The translations under genes and the position numbers were made by a program. A stretch of DNA of 35,179 bases, taken from positions 1 to 35,179 of the forward strand of contig JAIXSE010000027.1 of NCBI GenBank assembly GCA_027484825.1, written 5' to 3'. A model generated the notes under the pieces. The model was not told where the DNA came from and did not search any database. It saw only the letters and a program-made list of their open reading frames with translations. The DNA comes from Rubrivivax sp. (lineage in GTDB: Bacteria; Pseudomonadota; Gammaproteobacteria; Burkholderiales; Burkholderiaceae_C). Shown in pieces: positions 8,836 to 17,264 of the stretch (positions are counted from its first letter, which is position 1; each line of letters starts with the position of its first letter).

Positions 8836-9300
8836 TTATTCGATGACGATCAGCGGCTGGCCGTATTCCACCGGCTGACCGTTCTCGGCCAGGACCTTGA
8901 CGATGGTGCCGGACTTGTCGGCTTCGATCTCGTTCATGATCTTCATCGCCTCGATGATGCAGATGGCGTCGCCTTCCTTGACCTGCTGGCCCACTTCCAC
9001 GAAGGGCTTGGCATTGGGGCTGGAGGCACGGTAGAAGGTGCCCACCATCGGCGACTTCACCAGGTGGCCGGTTTCCACCGGCGCGGCCGGGGTGGCTGCT
9101 GCGGGGGCCGGGGCGGCGGGTGCGGCCGCCTGGGCCGGCACCATCGGCTGGGCTGCCTGCATCACCGGCATGGCTGCCACCAGGGGCGTGCCATCGGACT
9201 TGACGATGCGCACCTTGCCATCGGCTTCGGTGATTTCAAGTTCAGAGATGTTCGACTCGGACACGAGGTCGATCAGGGTCTTGAGCTTGCGCAAATCCAT
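8836..9300 (-). CDS. accB: Biotin carboxyl carrier protein of acetyl-CoA carboxylase
   Basis: Carries carboxybiotin between the AccC and AccA/AccD active sites. The 154-residue protein has the family layout: an N-terminal helical segment (1-40), an Ala/Pro linker (45-75), and a biotinyl domain with the modification motif [12 protein letters not shown], where K120 is the biotin attachment site. The start is supported by GGAG about seven bases upstream. It precedes accC by nine bases and follows aroQ by about 63 bases on the same strand. In many bacteria AccB autoregulates accBC; I cannot point to a specific operator here. Confidence 0.98.
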   Translation of the reverse strand: MDLRKLKTLIDLVSESNISELEITEADGKVRIVKSDGTPLVAAMPVMQAAQPMVPAQAAAPAAPAPAAATPAAPVETGHLVKSPMVGTFYRASSPNAKPFVEVGQQVKEGDAICIIEAMKIMNEIEADKSGTIVKVLAENGQPVEYGQPLIVIE

Positions 9301-9363
9301 AGGGTTTCTCCAACGGGGAAGGTTGTGTTTTCGTCTGTGCCCGAAACGGGCCCGGCCGGTGGG

Positions 9364-9801
9364 CTAGGCGCCGCGATGACTCAGCGCGTACTGCAAGGCC
9401 AGCTGATATCCCAGCGGGCCCAGTCCGCAGATCACGCCCACCGCAAGCTCCGACACATAGCTGTGATGTCGGAAGGACTCCCGGCGGTGGATGTTGGACA
9501 GGTGAACTTCAACAAAGGGCAGCGCCACTGCCGCCAGCGCATCGCGAATCGCCACGCTGGTGTGGGTGTAAGCCGCCGGGTTGATGATGATGAAGCGCGT
9601 TCCGTCGCGCCCGGCCGCTTGAATGCGGTCCACCAGAGCGCCCTCATGGTTGCTCTGGAAGGAATCAAGCTGCACGCCGGCTTCCTGCGCCTTCTGACGC
9701 AGATCATCGTCGATCTGCTTCAAAGTATGCGCGCCATAGACCTCGGGCTCCCGGGTGCCGAGAAGATTGAGGTTGGGGCCGTGAACAACAAGAATCTGCA
9801 T
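9364..9801 (-). CDS. aroQ: 3-dehydroquinate dehydratase, type II
   Basis: Catalyses the third step of the shikimate pathway, 3-dehydroquinate to 3-dehydroshikimate. Type II hallmarks are clear: [17 protein letters not shown] at the N-terminus with the active-site tyrosine, [25 protein letters not shown], and the substrate loop [13 protein letters not shown] chose ATG 9801 (145 residues) because family members start just before [12 protein letters not shown] and an AGGA lies upstream. An in-frame ATG at 9822 would add seven residues and has no visible ribosome site. It heads the aroQ-accB-accC-prmA run, which also explains why chorismate and fatty-acid genes share a message. Confidence 0.95.
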   Translation of the reverse strand: MQILVVHGPNLNLLGTREPEVYGAHTLKQIDDDLRQKAQEAGVQLDSFQSNHEGALVDRIQAAGRDGTRFIIINPAAYTHTSVAIRDALAAVALPFVEVHLSNIHRRESFRHHSYVSELAVGVICGLGPLGYQLALQYALSHRGA

Positions 9802-9841
9802 CTGCGACCGGTCCTGACTCATTAGAGCGAAGACACTAGAA

Positions 9842-9869
9842 GCGTAAAAGGCTGGACTTTACGCCTTTT
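9842..9869. promoter_or_regulatory. Dyad element upstream of aroQ
   Basis: Two interleaved 7-bp inverted repeats, GCGTAAA/TTTACGC (9842-9848/9858-9864) and AAAAGGC/GCCTTTT (9846-9852/9863-9869), sit 40-70 bases before the aroQ start. No long T-run follows on the minus strand, so an operator or leader hairpin for aroQ-accBC fits at least as well as a terminator for the preceding tlpA-like gene. The remaining spacer to 9979 shows no gene. Confidence 0.35.
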
Positions 9870-9979
9870 GCCCCCAGATCCAGGCAGCTTCACAAAAATA
9901 AATGGCTTGACCCTCGCAGATCAGTTGGCTATGGCATGCCGGATGCCAAGGCCTCTCCCGTTTGGTGCTTGACACCCGC

Positions 9980-10567
9980 TCAGATCTTGGCGGTTGCCAC
10001 CATCTGGCGCAGTTCTTCGAGGTTGGTGGCGCCGAGTTTGCGCCAGATCGGCTCACCTTGCACACCGAAGGCGACGGTAAAGGGAAGGCCCCCTTTGGTG
10101 TTGCCCAATTGGCGCGACAGGTCGGTGCCGGTCAGCCCGGCCAGGGCGACCGGGAAGCGCAGCGGCAGCTTGGCCAGGAATCCGCGCACCGGTGTCGGCG
10201 CATCGACCGCCAAACCGAGCACCTGCCAACCCTTGGCGCTGAATTCCTCGTGGAACTGATTGATTTCCGGCAGTTCCTTGACGCAGGGCGCACACCAGGT
10301 GGCCCAGAAATTCAGCAGCAGCGGCTTGCCGCGCAGTTGCTGGGCCGGCAGGTAGGGCTGCTGGTCCAGGGTGTCGAAGCTGGCATTCCAGAACGCGGCG
10401 GCCGGCTCGGACAGCGGTCCGGCGGGGAGGGCACCCGCGCCAGCACCCAGGGCACCCGCTGGGCCGGCTCCGGCCGCTTCCCGCTCATGGCGCAGTGCCA
10501 GCAGGGCGCCGCCCGCCACCGCCACGCCGCCGACGGCGGCCCATCCCAGAACGTGTCGTCGCTGCAT
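9980..10567 (-). CDS. TlpA-like thioredoxin-fold (redoxin) protein, exported or membrane-anchored
   Basis: A 195-residue thiol-disulfide oxidoreductase. A basic N-terminus with RRHVLG and a hydrophobic stretch (about 8-26) indicates export or a membrane anchor; the twin arginine is suggestive of Tat but lacks the full consensus. A Gly/Ala linker (31-55) leads to a thioredoxin fold with active site WCAPC (C92, C95) and downstream elements LGLAVDAPTPVRGF and GLPFTVAFG, which includes the cis-proline region. Such proteins reduce periplasmic disulfides, for example in cytochrome c maturation, but the partner here is not known. Its start codon shares one base with the stop of the preceding gene (TGATG), implying translational coupling. 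Confidence 0.9.
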   Translation of the reverse strand: MQRRHVLGWAAVGGVAVAGGALLALRHEREAAGAGPAGALGAGAGALPAGPLSEPAAAFWNASFDTLDQQPYLPAQQLRGKPLLLNFWATWCAPCVKELPEINQFHEEFSAKGWQVLGLAVDAPTPVRGFLAKLPLRFPVALAGLTGTDLSRQLGNTKGGLPFTVAFGVQGEPIWRKLGATNLEELRQMVATAKI

Positions 10568-11157
10568 CAGGCGTCCTTCATCAAGTGTCGAAGCGCGGTC
10601 AGGTCGCCCCGTTCGGTGCGGCCCCGGGCGTCCGGCTTGAGGGCGCCGCGCTGGTCGTTGTAGTCCAGGATGGTCAGCGCCAGCGTCACCCGTTCATTCA
10701 GGGCGCGGCAGGGAACATCCAGAATCAGTTGGTCCACCGCGTCGCCGCGGCTGTTGCGGGCCTGGCCGACGTCATAGTCCACGCCCTGGTTGAGCAGGGC
10801 GATCTCCGCCGATTTGCTGTCATCACAGTACAGCTGCAGGTGGATGTTGGACAGCCGGGTGGCCGTGCCACGCCAGACGGCGCCGGTCAGGTGAGGGCGG
10901 AACTCCGCCAGCCGCTCCATCCAGACCGCTGCGACCTCCCGCAAGGCGGCCAGTTCGGCCGGCTGGGTGTCTGCGCAGAAGATCGACAGGTATTCCCGAA
11001 CCTGGTCTTCCAGCTCGTCGTTGTCCGGCAGCTTGGTGCGGGGCGGCAGGCCCAGGGCGCGCAGCGCCCGGGTCTTGGCCGGCCCGTATTCCAGGCCTTC
11101 TTCCACCACCAACCGGGCCGCCGCAGCGGCAATCTCGGTGCTCAGTTCGGAACTCAT
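10567..11157 (-). CDS. Conserved-looking protein of unknown function in the aroE-mtgA operon
   Basis: I do not recognise this 196-residue protein. It has no signal peptide or membrane segment, is acidic overall, and appears to have an N-terminal helical part (1-60; PPRTKLPDNDELEDQVREYL) and a mixed alpha/beta C-terminal half containing HLQLYCDDSKSAEIALLNQG and TLALTILDYNDQRGAL. No nucleotide-binding loop or metal motif stands out. The ATG overlaps the mtgA stop by four bases (ATGA) and its own stop overlaps the tlpA-like start, so it is locked into the unit. Codon use resembles its neighbours, so it is a resident gene. A role linked to envelope growth is suggested only by its position. Confidence 0.85.
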   Translation of the reverse strand: MSSELSTEIAAAAARLVVEEGLEYGPAKTRALRALGLPPRTKLPDNDELEDQVREYLSIFCADTQPAELAALREVAAVWMERLAEFRPHLTGAVWRGTATRLSNIHLQLYCDDSKSAEIALLNQGVDYDVGQARNSRGDAVDQLILDVPCRALNERVTLALTILDYNDQRGALKPDARGRTERGDLTALRHLMKDA

Positions 11158-11903
11158 GGCAACTCCACGGCACCCATACGAGCCTCAATAGTGCCTGCAC
11201 GGCTGAGCAAGTAGGGCGAACGTGGGCGTTTCTCGAATCGCTTGGGGGCCGGCAGCATCACCGCCAGGTTGGCCGCCTGCTGGGGGCTCAGCCGCGAGGC
11301 ATCCACCTGGAAGTAGCGGCGGGCGGCGGCCTGGGCGCCAAACACCCCTTCGCCCCATTCGACATGGTTCAGGTAGAGCTCCAGGATGCGCTGCTTGCTG
11401 AGCAGCGCCTCCAGCATGTAGGTCAGCACAAACTCCTGGCCCTTGCGCACAAAGGTGCGCTCGGAGCTGAGGAAGAGATTCTTGGCCAGTTGCTGGGTGA
11501 TGGTGGAGCCGCCCACGATCTTGGCCATGGGCGCAGGTTTGCTGGGGGCGGTGACGGCCAGCCGGGCGGCCCGTTTCTCGGCCCGCTCCAGTTCCTTCTG
11601 GTTGCGCTCCCAGGCTTTTTCCATCGCTTCCCAGTCCACGCCGCCATGCTCATTGAAGCCGGCGTCTTCGCTGGCAATGACGGCCCGCTTCAGATTCACG
11701 CTGATCTGGTCGGCGTCCATCCAGCGCTGGGCCCAGACCACGGCGCCCTTTTCGCGCAGCAGCCGCAGGATCTCCGTGCGCTGGAAGCTGGTCGATTCCG
11801 GCGGCAGTACCGCCATCAGGGCGATCCGGGCGGCAAAGAAGAGTTGCAGGCAGACCATGCTGACGATGAGCATCAGCGTCAGCCGCATGAACTGTTTCAG
11901 CAT
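11154..11903 (-). CDS. mtgA: Monofunctional peptidoglycan transglycosylase
   Basis: Polymerises lipid II into glycan strands at the periplasmic face of the inner membrane. The 249-residue protein has an N-terminal membrane anchor (about 5-32) and a GT51 domain with the catalytic IASEDAGFNEHGG motif (E79), GGSTITQQLAKNLFLS (131 onward), and LELYLNHVEWGEGVFG. A charged insert of some 30 residues (95-128) separates the first two motifs. The frame is open further upstream, but I chose ATG 11903 because the anchor follows directly and the upstream codons overlap aroE. The ATG overlaps the aroE stop within ATGCTGA, so translation is probably coupled. Confidence 0.95.
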   Translation of the reverse strand: MLKQFMRLTLMLIVSMVCLQLFFAARIALMAVLPPESTSFQRTEILRLLREKGAVVWAQRWMDADQISVNLKRAVIASEDAGFNEHGGVDWEAMEKAWERNQKELERAEKRAARLAVTAPSKPAPMAKIVGGSTITQQLAKNLFLSSERTFVRKGQEFVLTYMLEALLSKQRILELYLNHVEWGEGVFGAQAAARRYFQVDASRLSPQQAANLAVMLPAPKRFEKRPRSPYLLSRAGTIEARMGAVELP

Positions 11904-12811
11904 GCGGCCTCCACTTGACGACGCAGATCGGCCAGCACCGGGGCACTGTCCGGGCGCACACCGCGCCACAGCACAAAGGACTCCACCGCCTGCTCCACCA
12001 GCATGCCCAGGCCGTCCCGCAGGCAGGCCGACGGACCGCCCTGGTCGGCCGCCCAGCGCAGGAAGCCTTCTGCGGGCTTCCCGTACATCATGTCCACGGC
12101 CGTTCCTGCGCGCGCCAGCACCTGACGCTCCGGGTGAGGCAGGGGCAGTCCCGCGCCGCTCAAGGAACTGCTGGTGCCGTTGATCAGCAGGTCGTAGACC
12201 CCGTCCGTCTGGTCCAGTCCGCCCGAGCGAAGGCGCACGCCGTGAAGGTCGGCAAAGGCCTGATGGCTGGCGACCAGGGTCAGGGCCTTGTCCGCACTGC
12301 GGTTGACGATGTGGATCTCCGCCGGGCGCGCCGCAATCAGGCTGCCCAGGACACCGGCAGAGGCCCCGCCGGCCCCGATCAGCAGCACGCGCTGCCCCGC
12401 CAGCGACCGGCCGGCATTGCGCTGCAGGTCCGCGACCAGACCCGCCCCGTCGGTGTTGTCCCCCAGCCAGCCGTCGGCATCAAAGCGCAGCACGTTGACC
12501 GCGCCGGCCAGTTGCGCCCGCGGGGTCAGTCGGCTGGCCAGCGCCGCGGCCTCAAACTTGAACGGGACGGTGACATTGCAGCCGCGTCCGCCGGCAGCCG
12601 CAAATGCGCGCACCGTGGCTTCGAAGGCGTCGAGCGGACACAGCAGGCGTTCATAGCTCAGCACCTGCCCGGTCTCGCGGGCGAAGGCCGCATGAATGTC
12701 GGGGGAGCGACTGTGGGCCACCGGGTTGCCGGCGACGGCATACTTGTCGAACGTGGCGCTGGCCGGGCTGCCGGGGCTGCCCGGACCTTGCGCAGAAGAT
12801 TGCTCACTCAT
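11897..12811 (-). CDS. aroE: Shikimate dehydrogenase
   Basis: NADP-dependent reduction of 3-dehydroshikimate to shikimate, cytoplasmic. At 304 residues it is longer than the usual 270-290, with a Ser/Gly/Pro-rich N-terminal extension of about 20. Substrate contacts are present: GNPVAHSRSP (S34, S36), NVTVPFK with catalytic K85, and NTDGAGL with D121. The Rossmann loop GAGGASAG lies at 146-153, followed by the NRS segment typical of the NADP-binding site. It sits five bases after the tonB-like gene and overlaps mtgA by seven, giving a second shikimate-pathway gene in this minus-strand block besides aroQ. Confidence 0.97.
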   Translation of the reverse strand: MSEQSSAQGPGSPGSPASATFDKYAVAGNPVAHSRSPDIHAAFARETGQVLSYERLLCPLDAFEATVRAFAAAGGRGCNVTVPFKFEAAALASRLTPRAQLAGAVNVLRFDADGWLGDNTDGAGLVADLQRNAGRSLAGQRVLLIGAGGASAGVLGSLIAARPAEIHIVNRSADKALTLVASHQAFADLHGVRLRSGGLDQTDGVYDLLINGTSSSLSGAGLPLPHPERQVLARAGTAVDMMYGKPAEGFLRWAADQGGPSACLRDGLGMLVEQAVESFVLWRGVRPDSAPVLADLRRQVEAAC

Positions 12812-12816
12812 GGCGC

Positions 12817-13677
12817 TCAGGACGGATTGGCCGTCATCGTCGTTTCCAGCCCGTCCTCACGGGTGAAACGGAACCGGGAGGTGATCACCAGCACTTCCGC
12901 GCCCTTCTTCATCGCCGGCGTGAAGCCACCGAAGGGGCCGCTCGCCTCGACGATGGCCACCGCGCGCCGGTCCAGCACCCGGTTGCCCGAGCTCTGCACG
13001 ATGTCGGTTTCCACCACGCGGCCACGCCAGTCCACATGAATGTTCATGATCAACTGGCCGTAGAGCTTGCGACCCTGATAGGTGGGGAAGTCCCGCGTGC
13101 CGCGGGCCTCGATGCGGCGGCGCAGCGAGTCGTAATACTGGGCATACACCACTTCCTGCGTGGCAGGACTGATGTAGCGCTTCTTTGGGCGAGAGTTCTC
13201 CTCATTCGCCCGCTTCTCGATCTCGGCCAGCAACTGCACCAGTTGCCGGCGACGCTCTTCCTGCTGCCGCGCTTCCTGAGTGCCCTTGTCGCGCTGAGGA
13301 TCGGGTGTCGGCAGCAGGGCCAGTTCGCGGCGCACCTGCACCAGCAGCTGTTCCTGCGTCTGCTGCAGCTGCTGGATCTGGCTGTGCTGCACCTCGATGC
13401 TGTCGCCGGTCTCGATCTTGGGCGAGGGCGGCAGTGGCGATGTGGCCCGCACCTTGGCGTCGGTATCGCCACCGCCGGCCAGATTGGCCTGCGCCAGGGC
13501 CTGGGCCTTGGTCGGCGCCTCATGCCCGCGCGCATTCACCAGAATCACTTCCAGCGGCGTGTCCTGGAACAAGCGGTCCAGCTGTTCCGGAGGAATGGTC
13601 TTGACCGCGAACATCAAGGCGGCGTGAACGCCGATCGAGACAATCAGCGCAGTCTGCAGGTAGCTGAGCTTGGGCAT
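12817..13677 (-). CDS. TonB-family energy transducer protein
   Basis: A 286-residue inner-membrane protein. A single transmembrane helix near residues 8-25 is followed by a periplasmic linker, with a Gln/Arg/Glu-rich coiled-coil segment at about 110-165. The C-terminal TonB-like domain (about 185-285) contains GQLIMNIHVDWRGRV and a closing strand region SRFRFTREDG. TonB proteins pass energy from ExbB/ExbD to outer-membrane receptors, but no exbBD or receptor gene lies nearby and the linker is not the classic Pro/Lys repeat, so its partners are uncertain. It lies nine bases after the RNase gene and five before aroE, so it is embedded in an operon unrelated to iron uptake. Confidence 0.88.
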   Translation of the reverse strand: MPKLSYLQTALIVSIGVHAALMFAVKTIPPEQLDRLFQDTPLEVILVNARGHEAPTKAQALAQANLAGGGDTDAKVRATSPLPPSPKIETGDSIEVQHSQIQQLQQTQEQLLVQVRRELALLPTPDPQRDKGTQEARQQEERRRQLVQLLAEIEKRANEENSRPKKRYISPATQEVVYAQYYDSLRRRIEARGTRDFPTYQGRKLYGQLIMNIHVDWRGRVVETDIVQSSGNRVLDRRAVAIVEASGPFGGFTPAMKKGAEVLVITSRFRFTREDGLETTMTANPS

Positions 13678-13686
13678 GGGAGGAAC

Positions 13687-15729
13687 TCAGGGAGCGCCCG
13701 GGGGCGCCGGTTCAGAAGGAGCGCCGGCGGCGTCCTCCGCATTCACGTCGATGGCCAGGGTGAGCACGCCGCTGGGTTCTTCGTCCTCTTCGGCATCGCT
13801 GCTGTCTTCGGCCGCCTCGTTCGCATCCAGACGCTCCACCAGGCTGGCGTGCACATCCAGCGTCAGCTCATCCAGGCCGGTGATGCGCACCTTCACATGG
13901 CTGTGGCGGGGCAGCTGTTCGCAGCCCAGGGCCCGGAAGACCAGCGGCAGGTCGTCGGCCCGCACCAGGCCTTCCTTCATCACGGCAGCGGTGAGCTCGG
14001 TGATGCCCTGCTGCTTCAGGTAGCGCAGCGTCCAGTAGCGCTCGATGCCGGACTGGAAGCCGTTGTAGGCGCTGTAGGCGGCATCGAAGCCGGAGATGAT
14101 GGAGAAGAGCTGCGCGTCCTTGGGCTTGAACGGGGCGACCAGCGCGGCGGTGCGGCCGTGGCGGGCGCAGGCAATGATCTGCCACTGGTTGACCAGGTCG
14201 ACATAACGGCGCAGCGGGGAGGTGGCCCAGGTGTACTGGGACACGCCCATGCCGGCATGCGGCGCCGGCTTGGTGCCCATGCGCACCTTGATGCCGGGGG
14301 CCAGGCTGGCCTGGCTGCGGTAGATGCCGGGCACCCCGCATTCGGCCAGGTAGGCGCCCCAGCTGCTGTTGGCCAGGATCATGGCTTCGGCCACGATCAG
14401 GTCCAGAGCTGCGCCGCGCTGGCGCACGCCGATGCTGACCTGCTCGCTGCCATCCGGTTCCTGGTCGCCGTTGCCTTCCAGGCGGAAGTTGTAGTCCGGC
14501 CGGTTGAAGGTCTCGGGCTTGCCGCGCACCACTTCGCGCTTGGCCTTCAGGTCACGGGCCAGGCGGTAGGCAAAGGCCAGTTCGGGGGCGAAGTCGTAGT
14601 CCGCGGGTTCGGCGCCGGTCAGGGTGGCGTCCGTGATGATCTTGTCCAGCTTGTCGTGGCGCAGGTTGGCCGCAATCGGCACCCGCTCCAGACGCGTCTC
14701 GCGACCGGTGATCTCCAGCGTGGCCTCGTCCATCGTCAGATAGATGCTGACGGCCGGGCAGTCCCGACCTTCGATCAGCGTGTAGGCCTGCACCACCTCG
14801 TCGGGCAGCATGGTGAGTTTCCAGCCCGGCATGTAGACGGTGCTGAAGCGGTCCCGCGCCACCTTGTCCACCGGGGAGTCCGGCTGGATGGCCAGGCCCG
14901 GCGCGGCAATGTGCACGCCAAACACCACTGTGCCGGTGCCCAGGCCCTGCACCGACAGCGCATCGTCGATTTCCGTCGTGGCGGAGTCGTCGATGGAGAA
15001 GGCACGCACTGCCGCAAGCGGCAGCTCGTCCTTGATGGCGGGGGCGGACAGGGCAGGGAAGCCGGTGCCCTTGGGGAAGTGCTCGAACAGGAAGCGCTTC
15101 CAGTGGAATTGATAGGGGCTGGTGATGGCCCCGGCCTCCTTGAGCAGGTCCAGCGGGGTCTTCTGGCTGCGGCGTGCCGCTTCCACCAGCGCCTTGTATT
15201 CCGGGCCGTTCTTGTCCGGGCGGAACAAGATGCGGTAGATCTGCTCGGCAATCGGGGCCGGGCAGCGGCCGGCGGCCAGCTCGGTGGCCCACTCTTCAAT
15301 CTGGGCGGCGATCTGCTTCTTGCGCTCGATGCCCAGCAGCGCCGCCTTGACGATGTCCGCCGGCGCCTTCTTGAACTGGCCCCGGCCCATGCGCCGGAAA
15401 TAATGCGGTGCCTCGAACAGTCGGAACAGCGCGCCCGCCTGCTGGCTGAGGGTGGCCTTGACGTCGAAATAGTCGCGGGCGAGGTCGGCAAAACCGAATT
15501 CGGTGTCCGGAGCGAATTCCCAGGCCAGGTCCAGGTCGATCTCCTGGGCCAGCCGCTGGCCGTCCGCCATCAGTTCGGCCGGGGAGGGCTTGTCGAACTT
15601 CAGCAGCACATTGGCGGATTTCACTTTGACGCGCTTGCCTGAATCCAGTTCGATTTGCATCGAGGATTCGGCTTCGGACATCACGCGGCCGGCGAGGAAT
15701 TTTCCGGCGTCTTCGAAGAGGGCAAACAT
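13687..15729 (-). CDS. RNase II/R family 3'-5' exoribonuclease (RNB domain)
   Basis: A 680-residue ribonuclease that degrades RNA processively from the 3' end. The RNB catalytic centre is visible as SIDDSATTEIDDALSV (245-260), supplying the metal-binding aspartates. Later motifs include YMPGWKLTMLPDEV and TSPLRRYVDLVNQW, the latter typical of RNase II/R nucleotide contacts. The protein is shorter than E. coli RNase R and lacks a clear N-terminal double cold-shock region and a classic C-terminal S1/Lys tail; instead it ends in an acidic Ala/Pro-rich tail (about 630-680). It may be nearer the short RNB proteins than true RNase R. It is the first gene of the six-gene minus-strand unit. Confidence 0.93.
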   Translation of the reverse strand: MFALFEDAGKFLAGRVMSEAESSMQIELDSGKRVKVKSANVLLKFDKPSPAELMADGQRLAQEIDLDLAWEFAPDTEFGFADLARDYFDVKATLSQQAGALFRLFEAPHYFRRMGRGQFKKAPADIVKAALLGIERKKQIAAQIEEWATELAAGRCPAPIAEQIYRILFRPDKNGPEYKALVEAARRSQKTPLDLLKEAGAITSPYQFHWKRFLFEHFPKGTGFPALSAPAIKDELPLAAVRAFSIDDSATTEIDDALSVQGLGTGTVVFGVHIAAPGLAIQPDSPVDKVARDRFSTVYMPGWKLTMLPDEVVQAYTLIEGRDCPAVSIYLTMDEATLEITGRETRLERVPIAANLRHDKLDKIITDATLTGAEPADYDFAPELAFAYRLARDLKAKREVVRGKPETFNRPDYNFRLEGNGDQEPDGSEQVSIGVRQRGAALDLIVAEAMILANSSWGAYLAECGVPGIYRSQASLAPGIKVRMGTKPAPHAGMGVSQYTWATSPLRRYVDLVNQWQIIACARHGRTAALVAPFKPKDAQLFSIISGFDAAYSAYNGFQSGIERYWTLRYLKQQGITELTAAVMKEGLVRADDLPLVFRALGCEQLPRHSHVKVRITGLDELTLDVHASLVERLDANEAAEDSSDAEEDEEPSGVLTLAIDVNAEDAAGAPSEPAPPGAP

Positions 15730-15903
15730 AGCGGCGGCATTGTCGCTGATCGGCGCGACCCTCGAGCGGCGGGGCCGGCGGCTGAGGTGTCAATTCGTTC
15801 CGCCGTCGGCCTTGTCCGGGCTCGCAGTGGCGGCTTCTGAGGGGTTTCTGACGCATTTCTGTCGGATCTGCCGCCCATCCCCCGGCAAAGCGTTGACTTG
15901 GCC

Positions 15904-15931
15904 TTGTCAAACCGCTGTCAAGCTTCGGTCA
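15904..15931 (+). promoter_or_regulatory. PHO-box-like array upstream of lplT
   Basis: Three hexamers TTGTCA (15904), CTGTCA (15915) and CGGTCA (15926) repeat at exactly 11 bp, with a reversed TTGAC at 15893. Direct TGTCA repeats at 11-bp phase are the hallmark of PhoB binding sites (CTGTCAT repeated). The spacers are less AT-rich than in the consensus. The array lies about 75 bases before the lplT start. Phosphate control is an inference; the periodicity is directly seen. The rest of the 274-base spacer (15730-16003) shows no gene. Confidence 0.4.
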
Positions 15932-16003
15932 AGCCAGCGTCATTTCACGCTCACACACTGGGGCACGCTCCCTTCCACTCCCGCGGCCCCGTCCGCCGCG
16001 CCG

Positions 16004-17257
16004 ATGCCGCCTCGTTTCTACTCCCTGATCGCCGCCCAGTTCTTTTCAGCCCTGGCGGACAACGCCTTGCTGATTGTGGGCATTGCCCTGCTCCGGGAGA
16101 TGGGGCAGCCGGTGTGGTGGGCCCCGCTGCTCAAGCTCTGCTTCACCGTGGCCTATGTGGCGCTGGCGCCAGGCGTGGGACTGGTGGCCGACGCCGTGCC
16201 GAAGGCGGCTTTGATGACCTGGATGAATGGGCTCAAGGCGGTGGGCGTGGGCGCCATGGTGCTGGGGATGGATCCGCTGGCCGCCTTTGCGGTGGTGGGG
16301 GTGGCCGCGGCCTGTTATGCGCCGGCCAAATACGGGCTGATCACCGAAATCGTGCCAGCCTCCCGACTGGTGGCGGCCAATGGCTGGATCGAGGTGTCCG
16401 TGGTGTGCTCGGTGCTGCTGGGCACGCTCGTGGGCGGACTGCTGGTCAGCCCATGGTGGATGGCGGCGGTGGCGGGGGCGCCGCTGCGCAGCCCGCTGAT
16501 GGCCTCGCTGCTGGCGCTGCTGCTGCTGTATGCGCTGGCTGCCGCGCTGCAGCTGCGGGTGCCGGAGAGCGGCGCGGTCTATGCGCGCAGCTCGCTCAAG
16601 CCGGTCGCCATCCTGAAGGACTTTCTGGCCGCCAATGCCACGCTCTGGCGCGACCGCCGGGGCGGGCGTCTGTCCCTGTCCATGACCACGGTATTCTGGG
16701 GCGCCGGCGCGACGCTGCAACTGGCGGTGCTGCAATGGGCCCAGGACGTGCTGGGATTGCGGCTCAACCAGGGCGCTTATCTGCAGGCGACCGTGGCGGT
16801 GGGGGTGGTGATCGGCGCTGGCCTGGCGGGGCGGTGGATCGGTTTGCACCATGCCATCCGGGTGCTGCCGCTGGGGCTGATGCTGGGCCTGCTGATGCTG
16901 GCCACGCCCTGGGTGCGCACGCTGGACTGGGCCCTGCCCGCGATGGTGTTGGTGGGCGCGGTGGGCGGCGCGATGGTGGTGCCGATGAATGCGCTGCTGC
17001 AGCATCGCGGCGTGCAATTGCTCAGCGCCGGTCGTTCGATTGCGGTGCAGGGCTTCAACGAAAACCTGAGCATCCTGGTGATGCTGGGGACCTATGCGGC
17101 CTTGCAGGCCGCCGGGGTGCCGCTGGTGTGGCTGATGAGTGGGCTGGGCTTGCTCGTCAGCCTGTGCGTGCTGCTGCTGATGCTGCGTCGGCTGTGGCGA
17201 GGCGGAGAGTCCGTCGCGCTGGATCTGCCGTCCGGGCACGGCGTGCTGTCAGAGTAA
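16004..17257 (+). CDS. lplT: Lysophospholipid transporter LplT-like MFS protein
   Basis: A 417-residue major-facilitator protein with about twelve hydrophobic segments. The start FYSLIAAQFFSALADNALLIV, the segment YGLITEIVPASRLVAANGWIE and the late segment VPMNALLQHRGV match LplT, which flips lysophospholipids inward across the inner membrane for re-acylation. The frame is open upstream, but ATG 16004 is the only one that begins at the first membrane helix. In enterobacteria lplT is followed by the acyltransferase gene aas; here no aas is present, and the next gene is a convergent glycosyltransferase seven bases away. Function by homology is good; substrate range is not visible. Confidence 0.9.
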   Translation: MPPRFYSLIAAQFFSALADNALLIVGIALLREMGQPVWWAPLLKLCFTVAYVALAPGVGLVADAVPKAALMTWMNGLKAVGVGAMVLGMDPLAAFAVVGVAAACYAPAKYGLITEIVPASRLVAANGWIEVSVVCSVLLGTLVGGLLVSPWWMAAVAGAPLRSPLMASLLALLLLYALAAALQLRVPESGAVYARSSLKPVAILKDFLAANATLWRDRRGGRLSLSMTTVFWGAGATLQLAVLQWAQDVLGLRLNQGAYLQATVAVGVVIGAGLAGRWIGLHHAIRVLPLGLMLGLLMLATPWVRTLDWALPAMVLVGAVGGAMVVPMNALLQHRGVQLLSAGRSIAVQGFNENLSILVMLGTYAALQAAGVPLVWLMSGLGLLVSLCVLLLMLRRLWRGGESVALDLPSGHGVLSE

Positions 17258-17264
17258 TGCGCGC

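Noticed and set aside
7513-9825. 770-codon plus-strand frame across accC, accB and aroQ
   Set aside because: Antisense to three secure genes; His/Arg/Gly-rich composition is the usual shadow of high-GC coding DNA.
12604-15642. 1012-codon plus-strand frame
   Set aside because: It is exactly antisense to the aroE, tonB-like and RNase genes and shows no domains.
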